Of a DNA stretch of 64,000 nt, positions 17,528 to 26,553 are shown one piece after another. The notes under the pieces are model-generated. The model was not told where the DNA came from and did no database searches. It worked only from the letters and a program-made list of their open reading frames with translations. The position numbers and the translations under genes were made by a program. Each line of letters begins with the position of its first letter. Positions within the stretch are counted from its first letter, which is position 1. The stretch is taken from positions 1 to 64,000 of the forward strand of contig JAGGXX010000067.1 in the NCBI GenBank assembly GCA_021162845.1, written 5' to 3'. This stretch comes from Thermoprotei archaeon (GTDB taxonomy: Archaea > Thermoproteota > Thermoprotei > QMSL01 > B3-G16).

Positions 17528-18430
17528 CTATGCTAGATGTCTTAAGGCGTCTATTATCACTGGAGCTACACTCACATAGCTTATTGGGCTAGGTACGGTA
17601 TCCGTGCCTATCAGGGCCTCAGCACCCGCCTCTAAGACCTTTACTAATGCATTTTCAACTAAGATGGGATGCGTACACGCGGCTATGACCCTTTTGGCGC
17701 CTTGCTTGAGAGCTATCGTTACGGCATTGACCATGGTCCCTCCAGTGCTCACTATATCGTCAACTATCAATACATCCTTACCGCGCAGGTCCAGCTCCCG
17801 TCTAGGCCTTGTCTCCACTTCACGATCGCTAATTCTACGCTTTACTAGGCAAACGTACTCAGCGCCTATTTCCTCCGCGGCTATGCGCGCCCATTGTTCG
17901 GCCTCTTCATCAGGCCCTAGCACCACCGGATCCTCTAACCTGAAACGGTCGAGGGCATACCTGCCCAAAAGGCGCATAGCGGTGAGGTTATGGGTTGGTA
18001 ACCCTATCGATTTCATAAGCTCATCTCCCATCCTGTGTCTATGCATGTCGATCACGTATAGCTCATCGGTCCCGACATCCTTGATTAGCTTAAACACGGT
18101 TTTCAGGCTCAATATCTCGCCGGGATTAAATCTATGATCCTGTCTCGCGTAAGCGAAATACGGTATAACGCCTATTACCTTCTTAGCCCCGAGGTCTTTG
18201 AGGGTATCCACTATTAAGAAGTACTCCATTAAGTACTCATCTGGTCTATGGTACATCGACTGCACGAGCACGATCGATTTCCCTTCAACATTTCCGTGTA
18301 TCCTAGCGTATTTTTCGCCGTCAGGGAACTTCCTGGTCTCGATCCTTATGTATTCTGTCCTCAGGCCCTTAGCTATGCGATAGGCTAAGGGTTGTGAGGA
18401 GGAGCCTCCCAGTATCGCAAGGGATGCCAT
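17528..18430 (-). CDS. prs: Ribose-phosphate pyrophosphokinase (PRPP synthetase)
   Basis: This enzyme makes PRPP from ribose 5-phosphate and ATP for purine, pyrimidine, histidine and NAD synthesis. The PRPP-binding loop VDDIVSTGGT is clear in the C-terminal half. The N-terminal half contains the ATP-binding RQDHRF segment and the catalytic-flexible-loop region YARQD. An upstream in-frame start exists at 18439. I choose the ATG at 18430 (MASLAILGG) because the TATA box at 18446-18455 lies about 21 bp before it, which fits a leaderless transcript. Length is 300 residues, normal for archaeal Prs. Confidence 0.93.
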   Translation of the reverse strand: MASLAILGGSSSQPLAYRIAKGLRTEYIRIETRKFPDGEKYARIHGNVEGKSIVLVQSMYHRPDEYLMEYFLIVDTLKDLGAKKVIGVIPYFAYARQDHRFNPGEILSLKTVFKLIKDVGTDELYVIDMHRHRMGDELMKSIGLPTHNLTAMRLLGRYALDRFRLEDPVVLGPDEEAEQWARIAAEEIGAEYVCLVKRRISDREVETRPRRELDLRGKDVLIVDDIVSTGGTMVNAVTIALKQGAKRVIAACTHPILVENALVKVLEAGAEALIGTDTVPSPISYVSVAPVIIDALRHLA

Positions 18431-18445
18431 ATATCTCACCGATAA

Positions 18446-18455
18446 GTTATTTAAG
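18446..18455 (-). promoter_or_regulatory. TATA box for prs
   Basis: On the minus strand the sequence is CTTAAATAAC, about 21 bp before the preferred ATG at 18430 but only 12 bp before the alternative start at 18439. Confidence 0.45.
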
Positions 18456-18522
18456 TCAGATACTATAATCGTTATCGGAGGGTGAGCTCCATAGCTTGAG
18501 CCTTCTATAGGGGTGTATATAA

Positions 18523-18864
18523 TTGAGTCGATTTTGCACCCCTGATTGTCCTTATTTCAGATGTCTGAAGAAGGCATTGGTCTTCGTAACGCCTACTGGC
18601 CGAATGCTAAGACCGAGGGATAGGCGACCGAGGAACGCCACTCCATGGTGTACGTGGGCAAATGACGTATGTAGGGGTTACAAGTGCCAATATGCGAATT
18701 GCGTTAAGCACTACATGTTACCAGATGGGCGTTGCGCATCAGGTATAGGAGAGGGTAAGAGGGAGAGGAGGAGCATAGAGGAGGAGGCGAAACAGCTGGA
18801 AGGCGAGTACATGAAGTTAAGGCCTAAGCTCAAGCGCCTAAGGATAGACGACTTAGATCTATAA
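18523..18864 (+). CDS. Cysteine-rich small protein, unknown
   Basis: The 113-residue protein has eight cysteines: three near the N-terminus (C5, C9 and C14 in FCTPDCPYFRC) and the rest at about 43-71, including CRGYKCQYANC. The C-terminal third is a charged helix. The spacing suggests zinc or Fe-S binding, but no known family fits. The start is TTG. A later start would lose the first cysteines, so I keep it. It is 58 bp ahead of the preferred ThrRS start and divergent from prs. Confidence 0.6.
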   Translation: MSRFCTPDCPYFRCLKKALVFVTPTGRMLRPRDRRPRNATPWCTWANDVCRGYKCQYANCVKHYMLPDGRCASGIGEGKRERRSIEEEAKQLEGEYMKLRPKLKRLRIDDLDL

Positions 18865-18922
18865 AGGACTTATATTAGGGAAATTGCCTAGACATACCTT
18901 AGCGCTTAAAAGTGGTGAGAGC

Positions 18923-20776
18923 TTGAGGCTTCTCCTCATACACGCGGATTACTTCGAGTATCACGTAAGGGAGCCTGCCGTGAAGAAGCCAGAGCAACTA
19001 ACGGATGACAGAAAGAGCTTAGAACTCACGAATACCTTGGTTGTCTTCGTAACTGTAGAGAGGGATGATGAGGGTAAACTGGAATCCATTGTGAGATCAG
19101 CTACTCATGCGATATGCGATGTATACGAGAAGGTATCCCCCTCATCCGTAGTCATATATCCCTATGCCCATTTATCACAGGAACTGGCATCACCGGATAA
19201 GGCCTTAGAGGTTTTGAGGAAGCTTGAGGAGCAAATCGCAGGAAGAGGACTTAGGGTATTCCGTGCCCCATTTGGATGGTACAAGGCTTTTTCCATAAAA
19301 TGCAAAGGCCATCCCTTAGCCGAGTTATCGAGGACAATAAAAGGGGAGGAGAGCGCATACGAGGAAGTAGTGGAAAGGGAGGAGAGTGAGTTCATCATCG
19401 TGGAGCCTAACGGAGAGGAACACCCTCTGGAACTATCAGAAGTAGAGGAGAATAGCGTATTAGCTAAGTATCCATTGCTCAAGCAGTTTATACGTTCGGA
19501 GGAGCTGGGCATAAAGCCCCACAAAATGCCTGAGCACATAAGGTTAATGAGGCGATTGGAGCTAGTCGACTACGAGCCCGCTTCGGACGTAGGGCACTTC
19601 AGGTATTACCCTAAGGGGGAATTGATTAAGAACATCCTCGAGGACTTCGCTACTCAGATGGCGATAAGAGACCTTGGTGCCATGAAAATCGAGACGCCCT
19701 TCCTTTACAGGCTCTCCGAGCCCGATATAGCTGAACAGGCCGCTAGGTTCAGGGAGAGGGACTATAGGCTGAGAGTTGGGAATAAGGAGTTCGTCCTCAG
19801 GTTCGCCGGAGATTTCGGCTTATTCAGGATGATGAAGACCACAACCATGACGTATAGACAATTGCCTATAAGGATATATGAGCTCGCGAAGGCATTTAGG
19901 CTAGAACAAAGCGGAGAGCTCGTCGGGCTCAGGCGGCTCAGGGCGTTCACTATGCCGGATATCCATAGCTTTTGTAGGGATTTAAAGCAGGGAATGGAGG
20001 AATACGAGGCACTTTTCAAGTATTATACTAGGCTAGTCAACGCGATAGGCATAGAATACGTACTGGCCTTCAGGGTTGTGAAGGACTTCTATGTGGAACA
20101 TAAAGAGTGGATAAAGAGGATGATCAGGGAAGTAGGGGTACCTGCCCTAATAGAGCTCCTCCCCAAAAGGAAGCACTACTGGGTGATGAAGCACGAATAT
20201 CAGTTCGTGGACTCCGTAGGGGGAAATGCACAATTATGCACCGTGCAGCTGGATGTAGAGGACTCGGAACGTTATGGCATATTCTACGTAGATGAGGATG
20301 GGAAGAAGAAGGGATGCATAATAGTCCATAGCTCCATGGGCTCAATTGAGAGGTGGATATACGCTCTTCTTGAGGAGGCCGCTAAAAAGCTGAAAAGGGG
20401 CGAAGTACCGAAGCTCCCTACATGGTTATCCCCTATACAGGTCAGAGTGGTGCCCGTGAGCAAGGAGTACCTAAATTACGCTATCAAAGTAGCCGAGGAA
20501 CTCGAGAGGAGAGGGTATCGAGTAGATGTAGATGATAGGGAGGAGACCGTCAGTGCTAAAATAAGGGATGCGGAGACCGAGTGGATACCCTTCATAGTGG
20601 TCGTTGGCAGAGAGGAGCTTAAGACGAAGAAGTTAAGCGTGAGGATAAGAGGTGAAGGCGTAAGGAAGATGGATATGGAGGAGCTTATAGAGAGGCTTAA
20701 GGATGAAGTCAAGGACATGCCTAAGTTACCACGCTATACCCCAAAGTTAGTATCACTTAAGCCCAGGTTTTCTTAG
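18923..20776 (+). CDS. thrS: Threonyl-tRNA synthetase, archaeal type
   Basis: This class II synthetase charges tRNA-Thr. The N-terminal domain (LLLIHADYFEYHV) is the archaeal D-aminoacyl-tRNA deacylase-like editing domain. The catalytic core and anticodon-binding domain follow. A longer reading begins at TTG 18884. I choose TTG 18923 because GGTGAG precedes it by about 6 nt, family proteins begin with this M-R-x-L-L-I-H sequence, and a TATA-like ACTTATATTA near 18868-18877 would put the RNA start beyond 18884. Length is 617 residues, normal for the family. Confidence 0.93.
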   Translation: MRLLLIHADYFEYHVREPAVKKPEQLTDDRKSLELTNTLVVFVTVERDDEGKLESIVRSATHAICDVYEKVSPSSVVIYPYAHLSQELASPDKALEVLRKLEEQIAGRGLRVFRAPFGWYKAFSIKCKGHPLAELSRTIKGEESAYEEVVEREESEFIIVEPNGEEHPLELSEVEENSVLAKYPLLKQFIRSEELGIKPHKMPEHIRLMRRLELVDYEPASDVGHFRYYPKGELIKNILEDFATQMAIRDLGAMKIETPFLYRLSEPDIAEQAARFRERDYRLRVGNKEFVLRFAGDFGLFRMMKTTTMTYRQLPIRIYELAKAFRLEQSGELVGLRRLRAFTMPDIHSFCRDLKQGMEEYEALFKYYTRLVNAIGIEYVLAFRVVKDFYVEHKEWIKRMIREVGVPALIELLPKRKHYWVMKHEYQFVDSVGGNAQLCTVQLDVEDSERYGIFYVDEDGKKKGCIIVHSSMGSIERWIYALLEEAAKKLKRGEVPKLPTWLSPIQVRVVPVSKEYLNYAIKVAEELERRGYRVDVDDREETVSAKIRDAETEWIPFIVVVGREELKTKKLSVRIRGEGVRKMDMEELIERLKDEVKDMPKLPRYTPKLVSLKPRFS

Positions 20777-20909
20777 AATGCCCGTTGACTTCGATATCCC
20801 TGGTATTATTTAACCATCAGGATCTTCTTTAAACCATAAAGCAGTAAAGCATGAGGAAAGTAAATACGCGTGATGAATGGCACATAGGCATGTTGCTCCA
20901 TACGTAATC

Positions 20910-20917
20910 ATTTTAAG
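20910..20917 (+). promoter_or_regulatory. TATA-like box for the 20.94-kb sRNA
   Basis: ATTTTAAG lies about 26-30 bp before the sRNA terminal stem. It is followed at 20921-20939 by a near-perfect palindrome. Confidence 0.45.
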
Positions 20918-20920
20918 CAG

Positions 20921-20939
20921 GTGGTATCTCGAGTACCAC
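20921..20939. promoter_or_regulatory. Near-perfect palindrome between TATA box and sRNA
   Basis: GTGGTATCTCGAGTACCAC is an 18-bp palindrome with a single extra T. It lies exactly between the TATA-like box and the start of the C/D sRNA, where a repressor could block initiation. It could also be a hairpin at the 5' end of a longer precursor. Confidence 0.45.
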
Positions 20940-20942
20940 GAA

Positions 20943-21016
20943 GTAAGGGGAGAGGATGAGGCTCGAAAGGTATGACCTATGGAATGATTAGCCCGCGCAG
21001 GTCTGATTCCCCTTAC
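20943..21016 (+). ncRNA. Box C/D guide sRNA candidate
   Basis: Box C is AGGATGA (20953-20959) and box D is CTGA (21003-21006). They are bracketed by a 10-bp terminal stem (20943-20952 with 21007-21016, one G-T pair) that abuts both boxes directly. An internal ATGA (20972-20975, D'-like) and GGAATGA (20981-20987, C'-like) are degenerate. The guide before box D ends GCGCGGCAGGT-like: the actual 11 nt are CCCGCGCAGGT. The predicted target is complementary to it, with methylation opposite the fifth base from box D. A TATA-like box lies upstream. The 284-bp gap has no other gene. Confidence 0.68.
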
Positions 21017-21060
21017 GAATACATTAGGGGTTATGATGCGCGTTCAAGGGATGGGCCATT

Positions 21061-21714
21061 ATGAACGAAGAAGTTAGTGAGCGCATCCTACGCATTCGAG
21101 AGCTTTTTGAAAGACATGCCGAGAGGTACGATGGATGGTATGAGCGAAGCGAGAATATAGGCGTATTTAAAGAAGAGGTGAATACGTTAAAGTTGTTTAG
21201 GAAAGGAGGATTAGCGTTAGAAATAGGCGTTGGCACAGGGCGTTTTGCCGTAGAACTGGGAATTAAAGTTGGAGTGGACGTATCCCTCAATATGTTACGC
21301 ATGGCTATGCGGAGAGGCATAGAGGTGTTATTAGCGGATGCATGCCATGTACCGTTTAAGGATGAGGTATTCGATGAAGCTTACATGATATTCACGATAT
21401 GCTTTTTACATGATCCGCTCTGTGCACTTAAGGAGGTTAAGAGAGTTCTTAAGAGTGGAGGAAGGCTCGTAATAGCGTTCATAAGTAGGACTAGCCCACT
21501 GGGCAGGAAGTACATGGAAAAGGGCAGGAGGGGGCATGTCTTTTATCAAAATGCGAAATTCTTCAATCCCGCTGAAATAGAAGGCATGTTAAGACGGGAA
21601 GGGTTCATTATTGGGAGGATTTACTCATCATTAGGCTCTAGACCGGGTTTATTGACCCCTGGATGTCCTGAGGACCATAGCTTTTGTTGTATTGAAGGCC
21701 TCAAAGACTATTGA
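21061..21714 (+). CDS. SAM-dependent class I methyltransferase
   Basis: The Rossmann-type SAM-binding motif I is EIGVGTGRFA (about residues 53-62). An acidic strand end follows (VGVDVS), then LADACHVPFKDEVFDEAYMIF (motifs II-III) and VLKSGGRLVIAF (post-motif), the signature of Methyltransf_11-type enzymes. At 217 residues it is a stand-alone small-molecule or lipid/quinone-type methyltransferase; the substrate cannot be told. It is flanked by the C/D sRNA candidate upstream and by the hydantoinase promoter region downstream. It appears to be monocistronic. Confidence 0.85.
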   Translation: MNEEVSERILRIRELFERHAERYDGWYERSENIGVFKEEVNTLKLFRKGGLALEIGVGTGRFAVELGIKVGVDVSLNMLRMAMRRGIEVLLADACHVPFKDEVFDEAYMIFTICFLHDPLCALKEVKRVLKSGGRLVIAFISRTSPLGRKYMEKGRRGHVFYQNAKFFNPAEIEGMLRREGFIIGRIYSSLGSRPGLLTPGCPEDHSFCCIEGLKDY

Positions 21715-21820
21715 TTGAAACGCTGATCTTAACGAAGAGCAGTTGAACCTTGATCATTTAAGTAGACCCTGATGTAGCGGAGATGAACATGTAATAAGAC
21801 TTGTCGTGAAAAAGGGGAAA

Positions 21821-21830
21821 GTTTTTAAAT
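21821..21830 (+). promoter_or_regulatory. TATA box upstream of hyuA
   Basis: GTTTTTAAAT, preceded by the purine-rich AAGGGGAAA (possible BRE), predicts a start near 21850 and a leader of about 125 nt before the GTG at 21976. A second weaker box, TACATATACA (21891-21900), would give a shorter leader. Confidence 0.5.
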
Positions 21831-21975
21831 ATCTAGGTTTACGAAATTAAGGTATTTGTTGATGTCATGATCAAAAGATTAAAATGCAATTACATATACA
21901 TGTAGGGATATACAGACAAAGTTAAAGTTATAGTAAGGTGTAAGTCGTATAGGTGATACTCCAGAGGGTTCTGCC

Positions 21976-24051
21976 GTGTGTGCATTGCGACTAGGCATAG
22001 ATGTTGGAGGGACGTTTACGGATCTTGTACTTTATGACGAGAGGAGAAACAAGCTCATCATCAGGAAGATATCCACCACCCCTAGTAACCCTGAGGTAGC
22101 CGTCTTAAGCCTGATAGATGAGGTCCTTAAGGAGTATAGCCCTAATGAGGTAAAGCTCATACTTCATGCTACGACGTTAGCTACTAACGCCCTTCTGGGA
22201 CAGAAGGGGCTTGAGCTCCCTAAGGGAGCCCTTATAACCACCAAGGGTTTCAGGGATATACTCGAGATAGGCAGGCAACGCAGGCCAGCGCTCTACGACC
22301 TGTTTGTACGAAGGCCTAAGCCGTTAATCCCTAGGAGGCTCAGATTCGGCGTCGAGGAGAGGGTGGATGCGAAGGGAAACGTGATAGTACCTCTTAATGA
22401 GGAGGAATTAAGGGATATCTGCCATAAAATGAGGAAGGAGGGAGTGAAGGCCATAGCCATATGTTTTCTCAACTCATACGTTAATCCAGTACATGAGCTA
22501 AAGGCCAAGGAGGTAGTGGAAAAGGAGGTACCTAATGCCTGGATCAGCCTTTCATGCGAAGTGGATCCTGAGCATGGGGAATATGAACGTACGAGCACTA
22601 CTGTAGTGAATGCGTTGCTCATGCCTCTAGTCGCTGGATACATCAGGAGGCTTGAAGAGGGGTTATCTAGGAGGCGTGTAAGGCCAAGGTTGCTCTTAAT
22701 GAAGTCAAGTGGAGGCGCGGCTTCAGCTGAAAATATCGTAAAGAGGCCCATAGACCTAATAGAGTCAGGGCCAGCGGCAGGAGTAAGCGCAACAGCATTC
22801 TTGAGTAAGGTATTGGGGATTAGAAGGGCGATAAGCTTCGATATGGGGGGGACTACGGCTAAGGCTGGGGTTGTCATAGATTACAGGCCTAGGATGAGAT
22901 ATGAGTTAGGAATAGGCAGAATACATCGTGGCGAAGAAGGGGAGGGATTTGAGTGCATTGTACGCAGCGCCGTAGTAGATTTGGCAGAGTGCAGCGCGGG
23001 AGGCGGTTCTATAGCATGGGTCGATGAGGACTGTGTGCTTAGAGTAGGGCCCATTAGCGCCGGGGCTGAGCCAGGGCCGGCTTGTTATGGTAAAGGCGGC
23101 AAGGAACCTACTGTCACGGACGCTAACCTAGTCCTTGGGAGATTACCCGCTAAACTGCTTGCGGGGGATATGACGCTGTACCCTCAATTAGCTCGTAAGG
23201 CCATAGAGGGGAGGATATGTAAGATAATGGAGATCCCATTAATAGAGGCCGCTAAGGGGGTTCTCCGAATAGCGAATTATGAGATGGCGAACATAATCAG
23301 GTTAACCACTACGGAGAGGGGGTTAGATCCGCGTGAGTTCACGTTGATCGCATATGGAGGGGCTGGACCTCTTCACGCTACAGATATAGCGGAAGAGCTA
23401 GGGATAAATAAAGTAATCATTCCTCGAAACCCGGGCAACTTCTCAGCATACGGCCTGATAGTAACCGATGTAAGATACGATTATGTAAAGACTCTTCTGG
23501 TTAAGCTAGAAGAGCTAGATCCTGGGAGGCTTGAACGAGAGTACCAGGAGCTTGAGGAAAGAGCGCTTAAGGAGCTGAGTAAGGACGTCATAGCCGAAGA
23601 TGAGATTGTAACCGTAAGGTATGCGGGGATGAGGTATTACGGCCAATCCTACGAGATCGTAATTCCAGTCCCTTTGACAATAAATACGACCAGCGATATA
23701 ATGGCTTTGAGTGAGGAATTCCTAAGGGAGTACGGCCGAATGTATATGCAGGCCTATCAAGGACGGGCCATAGAGCTCGTCGACATAAGGGTTAGTGCAT
23801 TCGCTCTAAGCAAGAAAGTCCTACCTAAGCTCCCTTCAAGGACTAGTGATATCAAGGTAAGCCGAAGAGACGTTTATTTCATTGGTCACGGCCTTCAAGA
23901 GGAGACGCCTATCTACAGGAGGGACGACTTAGCCCCGGGGTTCGAATTAGAGGGGCCAGCCATAGTGGAAGAATACGGAGCTACTTTGGTAGTGAATCCG
24001 GGGTGGAATCTAAGGGTCGACGAATATGGTAATATAATCCTTGAGAGGTAG
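21976..24051 (+). CDS. hyuA: Hydantoinase/oxoprolinase subunit A (HyuA-type)
   Basis: The protein starts LGIDVGGTFTDLVL, the N-terminal actin-like ATPase phosphate loop of the hydantoinase A/oxoprolinase family. Further family segments are FDMGGTTAKAG (second phosphate loop) and YGGAGPLHA near the C-terminal part. Subunits A and B together perform ATP-dependent hydrolysis of cyclic amides (hydantoins, 5-oxoproline) or carboxylation of ketones. Which substrate is used here is unknown. The start is GTG with GAGGG seven bases upstream. At 691 residues it has normal length. It is followed 5 bp later by hyuB. Confidence 0.88.
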   Translation: MCALRLGIDVGGTFTDLVLYDERRNKLIIRKISTTPSNPEVAVLSLIDEVLKEYSPNEVKLILHATTLATNALLGQKGLELPKGALITTKGFRDILEIGRQRRPALYDLFVRRPKPLIPRRLRFGVEERVDAKGNVIVPLNEEELRDICHKMRKEGVKAIAICFLNSYVNPVHELKAKEVVEKEVPNAWISLSCEVDPEHGEYERTSTTVVNALLMPLVAGYIRRLEEGLSRRRVRPRLLLMKSSGGAASAENIVKRPIDLIESGPAAGVSATAFLSKVLGIRRAISFDMGGTTAKAGVVIDYRPRMRYELGIGRIHRGEEGEGFECIVRSAVVDLAECSAGGGSIAWVDEDCVLRVGPISAGAEPGPACYGKGGKEPTVTDANLVLGRLPAKLLAGDMTLYPQLARKAIEGRICKIMEIPLIEAAKGVLRIANYEMANIIRLTTTERGLDPREFTLIAYGGAGPLHATDIAEELGINKVIIPRNPGNFSAYGLIVTDVRYDYVKTLLVKLEELDPGRLEREYQELEERALKELSKDVIAEDEIVTVRYAGMRYYGQSYEIVIPVPLTINTTSDIMALSEEFLREYGRMYMQAYQGRAIELVDIRVSAFALSKKVLPKLPSRTSDIKVSRRDVYFIGHGLQEETPIYRRDDLAPGFELEGPAIVEEYGATLVVNPGWNLRVDEYGNIILER

Positions 24052-24056
24052 GATGC

Positions 24057-25727
24057 ATGAACGTGAACCCCATAACATATCAAGTCATAAGAGGGGGATT
24101 AATTAACGCCTGTCGAGAGGCTGGGATAGTTCTGAGGAACTCAGCGTTTTCCCCCAACATAAAGGAGAGAATGGACCATTCAACCGCTATACTAAGCCCT
24201 AAGTTAGAGCTGGTCGCACAGGCTGAACATATCCCTGTTCACCTAGGCTCCATATCCTGGGGGGTCAGGAATACGATGGCCCTTATGGAGAACGTAAAGG
24301 AAGGCGATATGATAATAGTCAATGACCCATACATAGCTGGAACCCACCTCCCAGATATCCTCCTCATAAGGCCTGTATTTTATGAAGGTAAGCTCATAGC
24401 CTTTGTAGCAAACAGAGCGCATCATGCCGATGTGGGAGGCATGGCACCCGGCAGTATGCCCGGTGATGCAAGCGAGATATATCATGAAGGCATCATAATA
24501 CCACCCGTTAAGATAATGGAAGGAGACGAAGTAAACGGAGATATACTTAAGTTGATATTGGCCAACGTCCGGACTCCTGAGGAGAGACTAGGGGACATAA
24601 AGGCCCAGATCTCAGCCAATAGAGTCCTCGAAAAGCGGGTCCTCGAATTAGCTGGGAAATATGGCGATGACACCTTAATGGAGACGATGAACCTAATGTT
24701 GAAACACTCAGAGAGGCGGATGAGGAGGCGGATCTCGAGGATATCCCCTGGGCTTTATGAAGGTGAGGACTACATCGAGGGGAGGAAAGGAAACTTACTC
24801 ATAAAAGTCGCAATACGTGTAGAGGGCGATGAACTCTTCATAGATTTCTCGGGAACGAGTAAGCAAGTAGAGGAGCCCATTAATGCGGTTATGGGCGTAA
24901 CGCTGGCTTGCGTCCTCTACATATTAAAAGCCATAGCTGATCCCAGTGGAGCCGCAAATGACGGATACCTAAGGGCAGCGCACGTTAAGGCCCCTAAGGG
25001 GACAATAGTTAACGCTAAGCCCCCTGCCCCTGTCTCGGGGGGTAATGTGGAGACAGCACAACGCATAGTGGACGTATTGCTAAGAGCATTAGCAGATGCT
25101 TTACCCGGTATTATACCAGCTGCTAGCCAGGGTACGATGAATAACGTATCGGTAGGCGGATATGATGAGGATGGAAGGGGATGGACATTCTATGAGACGA
25201 TAGGGGGAGGCATGGGTGCTAGACCGGGCTTAGATGGCATTGATTGTGTTCACGTACACATGACCAACACCATGAATACCCCGATCGAGGTGCTCGAGAG
25301 GTACTATCCCATAAGGTTCCTTAAATATGAACTTAGGCCTGACAGTGGAGGGGCTGGCAAGTGGAGGGGAGGATGCGGCATAGAAAGGGCGTGGGTCTTC
25401 CTGGGGAGTACAGGGACGCTATCAGTCATGGGAAACAGAGTACGTACGAAGCCCTGGGGATTAAGGGGAGGACGACCTGGCGCTTCAGCTGAGTACCTAG
25501 TAGTACGCAGGAATGGTCAAGTCGTGAGATTAGGGCCTATGGCTACTATTAGGCTGATGAAAGGAGATGTAGTCATCCTTAGAACCCCAGGCGGCGGAGG
25601 GTATGGGAATCCTCTAGAAAGGGACGTAAATAGGATTATTGAGGACTATTTAGAAGGTAAAGTGACTAAGAGAATAGTCGCGGAGATCTATGGAATAGGG
25701 GAGCTTGAAAAACGCTTAAAGCCTTAA
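24057..25727 (+). CDS. hyuB: Hydantoinase/oxoprolinase subunit B (HyuB-type)
   Basis: The N-terminal NPITYQVIRGGLINACREAG and the segments ERMDHSTAIL, HVGGIMPGS-like HADVGGMAPGS and GGGGYGNPLERD near the C-terminus are the conserved landmarks of hydantoinase B. The length of 556 residues is normal. With HyuA it forms a heteromeric ATP-dependent amidohydrolase acting on cyclic amides. The two genes are 5 bp apart in one operon. No permease or N-carbamoylase gene lies nearby to hint at the substrate. Its stop overlaps the opposing 25724-26104 gene by 4 bp. Confidence 0.88.
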   Translation: MNVNPITYQVIRGGLINACREAGIVLRNSAFSPNIKERMDHSTAILSPKLELVAQAEHIPVHLGSISWGVRNTMALMENVKEGDMIIVNDPYIAGTHLPDILLIRPVFYEGKLIAFVANRAHHADVGGMAPGSMPGDASEIYHEGIIIPPVKIMEGDEVNGDILKLILANVRTPEERLGDIKAQISANRVLEKRVLELAGKYGDDTLMETMNLMLKHSERRMRRRISRISPGLYEGEDYIEGRKGNLLIKVAIRVEGDELFIDFSGTSKQVEEPINAVMGVTLACVLYILKAIADPSGAANDGYLRAAHVKAPKGTIVNAKPPAPVSGGNVETAQRIVDVLLRALADALPGIIPAASQGTMNNVSVGGYDEDGRGWTFYETIGGGMGARPGLDGIDCVHVHMTNTMNTPIEVLERYYPIRFLKYELRPDSGGAGKWRGGCGIERAWVFLGSTGTLSVMGNRVRTKPWGLRGGRPGASAEYLVVRRNGQVVRLGPMATIRLMKGDVVILRTPGGGGYGNPLERDVNRIIEDYLEGKVTKRIVAEIYGIGELEKRLKP

Positions 25728-26104
25728 TGAGATGAACGATGCCTATACCAGCTAATGAAGAGCAATAGTGCGGTAATGCCTGTGGCCAAGCACATTGTGA
25801 GGGTAACTTCTAGCGGTTGATACGAGAAAACCGTAAGGAGGATAACCGCTATCGAGGCACCGATTCCTAGGAAGCAAAACGGGTAATATTTACGCCATAG
25901 AAGTAAGGAGGACGTTACGTACGCTATACCTGAGAGCGTTAGAGGCAGACCACCAAATAGTGCGAACAGCGAGCCATTAATTAGATCATTAATAGACATC
26001 AAGAGGAGTAGGATTCCTAGGGTCATTGAGAGTGATGACGCTAGACGCTCATGTAGGGGGATGAGCTCATCGAGATCATCCGATGAGCGCGATCTACTAG
26101 GCAC
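25724..26104 (-). CDS. Small four-helix membrane protein, unknown
   Basis: The 126-residue protein has a charged, Ser/Asp-rich cytoplasmic N-terminus (1-20) and four hydrophobic helices. No family is recognised. It converges on hyuB with a 4-bp overlap and is bordered on its upstream side by the 470-bp gene-free structured region. Confidence 0.55.
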   Translation of the reverse strand: MPSRSRSSDDLDELIPLHERLASSLSMTLGILLLLMSINDLINGSLFALFGGLPLTLSGIAYVTSSLLLWRKYYPFCFLGIGASIAVILLTVFSYQPLEVTLTMCLATGITALLLFISWYRHRSSH

Positions 26105-26214
26105 GTCTGATCAACCTTAGCCTCTTTTCGATCGCTTCAATTTTGACAAAGTCTAGATAAAAACGTTACTCAACCTCCTAAGCCATTCATAAACGTGAGA
26201 GAGAAGATGTTGAT

Positions 26215-26360
26215 AGTGCAACTAGGTCTAAGCCCAGTCACCCAGCGAGAGATAAAGGTCTTTCCTAACCGCGTATAACAGGGTCGCCCCCGTTATACGT
26301 TAGGTTTAGGCATAGACCTTTACTTCTCGATGAGCGCTAAGCTTGCTCCCTAGCTGCACT
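26215..26360. repeat. 146-nt long imperfect hairpin (structured RNA or miniature inverted-repeat element)
   Basis: Three nested helices can be drawn. The outer one is 26215-26226 with 26349-26360 (11 of 12 pairs). The middle one is 26246-26261 with 26314-26329 (15 of 16 pairs including one G-T). The inner ones are 26264-26269 with 26299-26304 and 26273-26279 with 26292-26298, capped by GGG-TCGC-CCC. A 4-bp AAGC/GCTT helix joins outer and middle parts. No ORF of note lies inside. It does not show RNase P, SRP or 5S hallmarks that I know. Confidence 0.6.
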
Positions 26361-26370
26361 ATGTTATTTG

Positions 26371-26399
26371 CATGGAATCCATTATAAGCGTTTTCCATG
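26371..26399. repeat. Inverted repeat CATGGAA/TTCCATG
   Basis: Seven-base perfect arms (26371-26377, 26393-26399) with a 15-base spacer lie just after the long hairpin in the same gene-free stretch. This may be a hairpin or an operator; the function is unknown. Confidence 0.35.
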
Positions 26400-26497
26400 T
26401 CTTAAAGGGGCATGTGCAGGGATCTAGGACTTATCTAAATTTCATCTTTTTAAGCTGAAAAAAGACCTCTCTTCATGAAGTAATTTAGGATCTGTCG

Positions 26498-26553
26498 CTA
26501 GGGTGCCTTAACTTTAATCGTCATAGCTTAATGAGCGCACTTTGTCCCTAGCT
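26498..26553. repeat. Inverted repeat GCTAGGG/CCCTAGC sharing sequence with the long hairpin
   Basis: GCTAGGG and CCCTAGC arms are about 40 bases apart. The right arm context ATGAGCGC, then 6 nt, then TCCCTAGCTG matches the right arm of the long hairpin (26330-26355: ATGAGCGC, 9 nt, TCCCTAGCTG). So part of the element is present twice in this intergenic region. Confidence 0.4.

Noticed and set aside
18884-18922. TTG 18884 as the thrS start
   Set aside because: It lies too close to the TATA-like box, adds residues not typical of the family, and the TTG at 18923 has a proper ribosome-binding site.
26215-26360. RNase P RNA, SRP RNA or 5S rRNA
   Set aside because: None of the conserved core sequences I know for these RNAs is present, and the size does not fit RNase P or SRP RNA.
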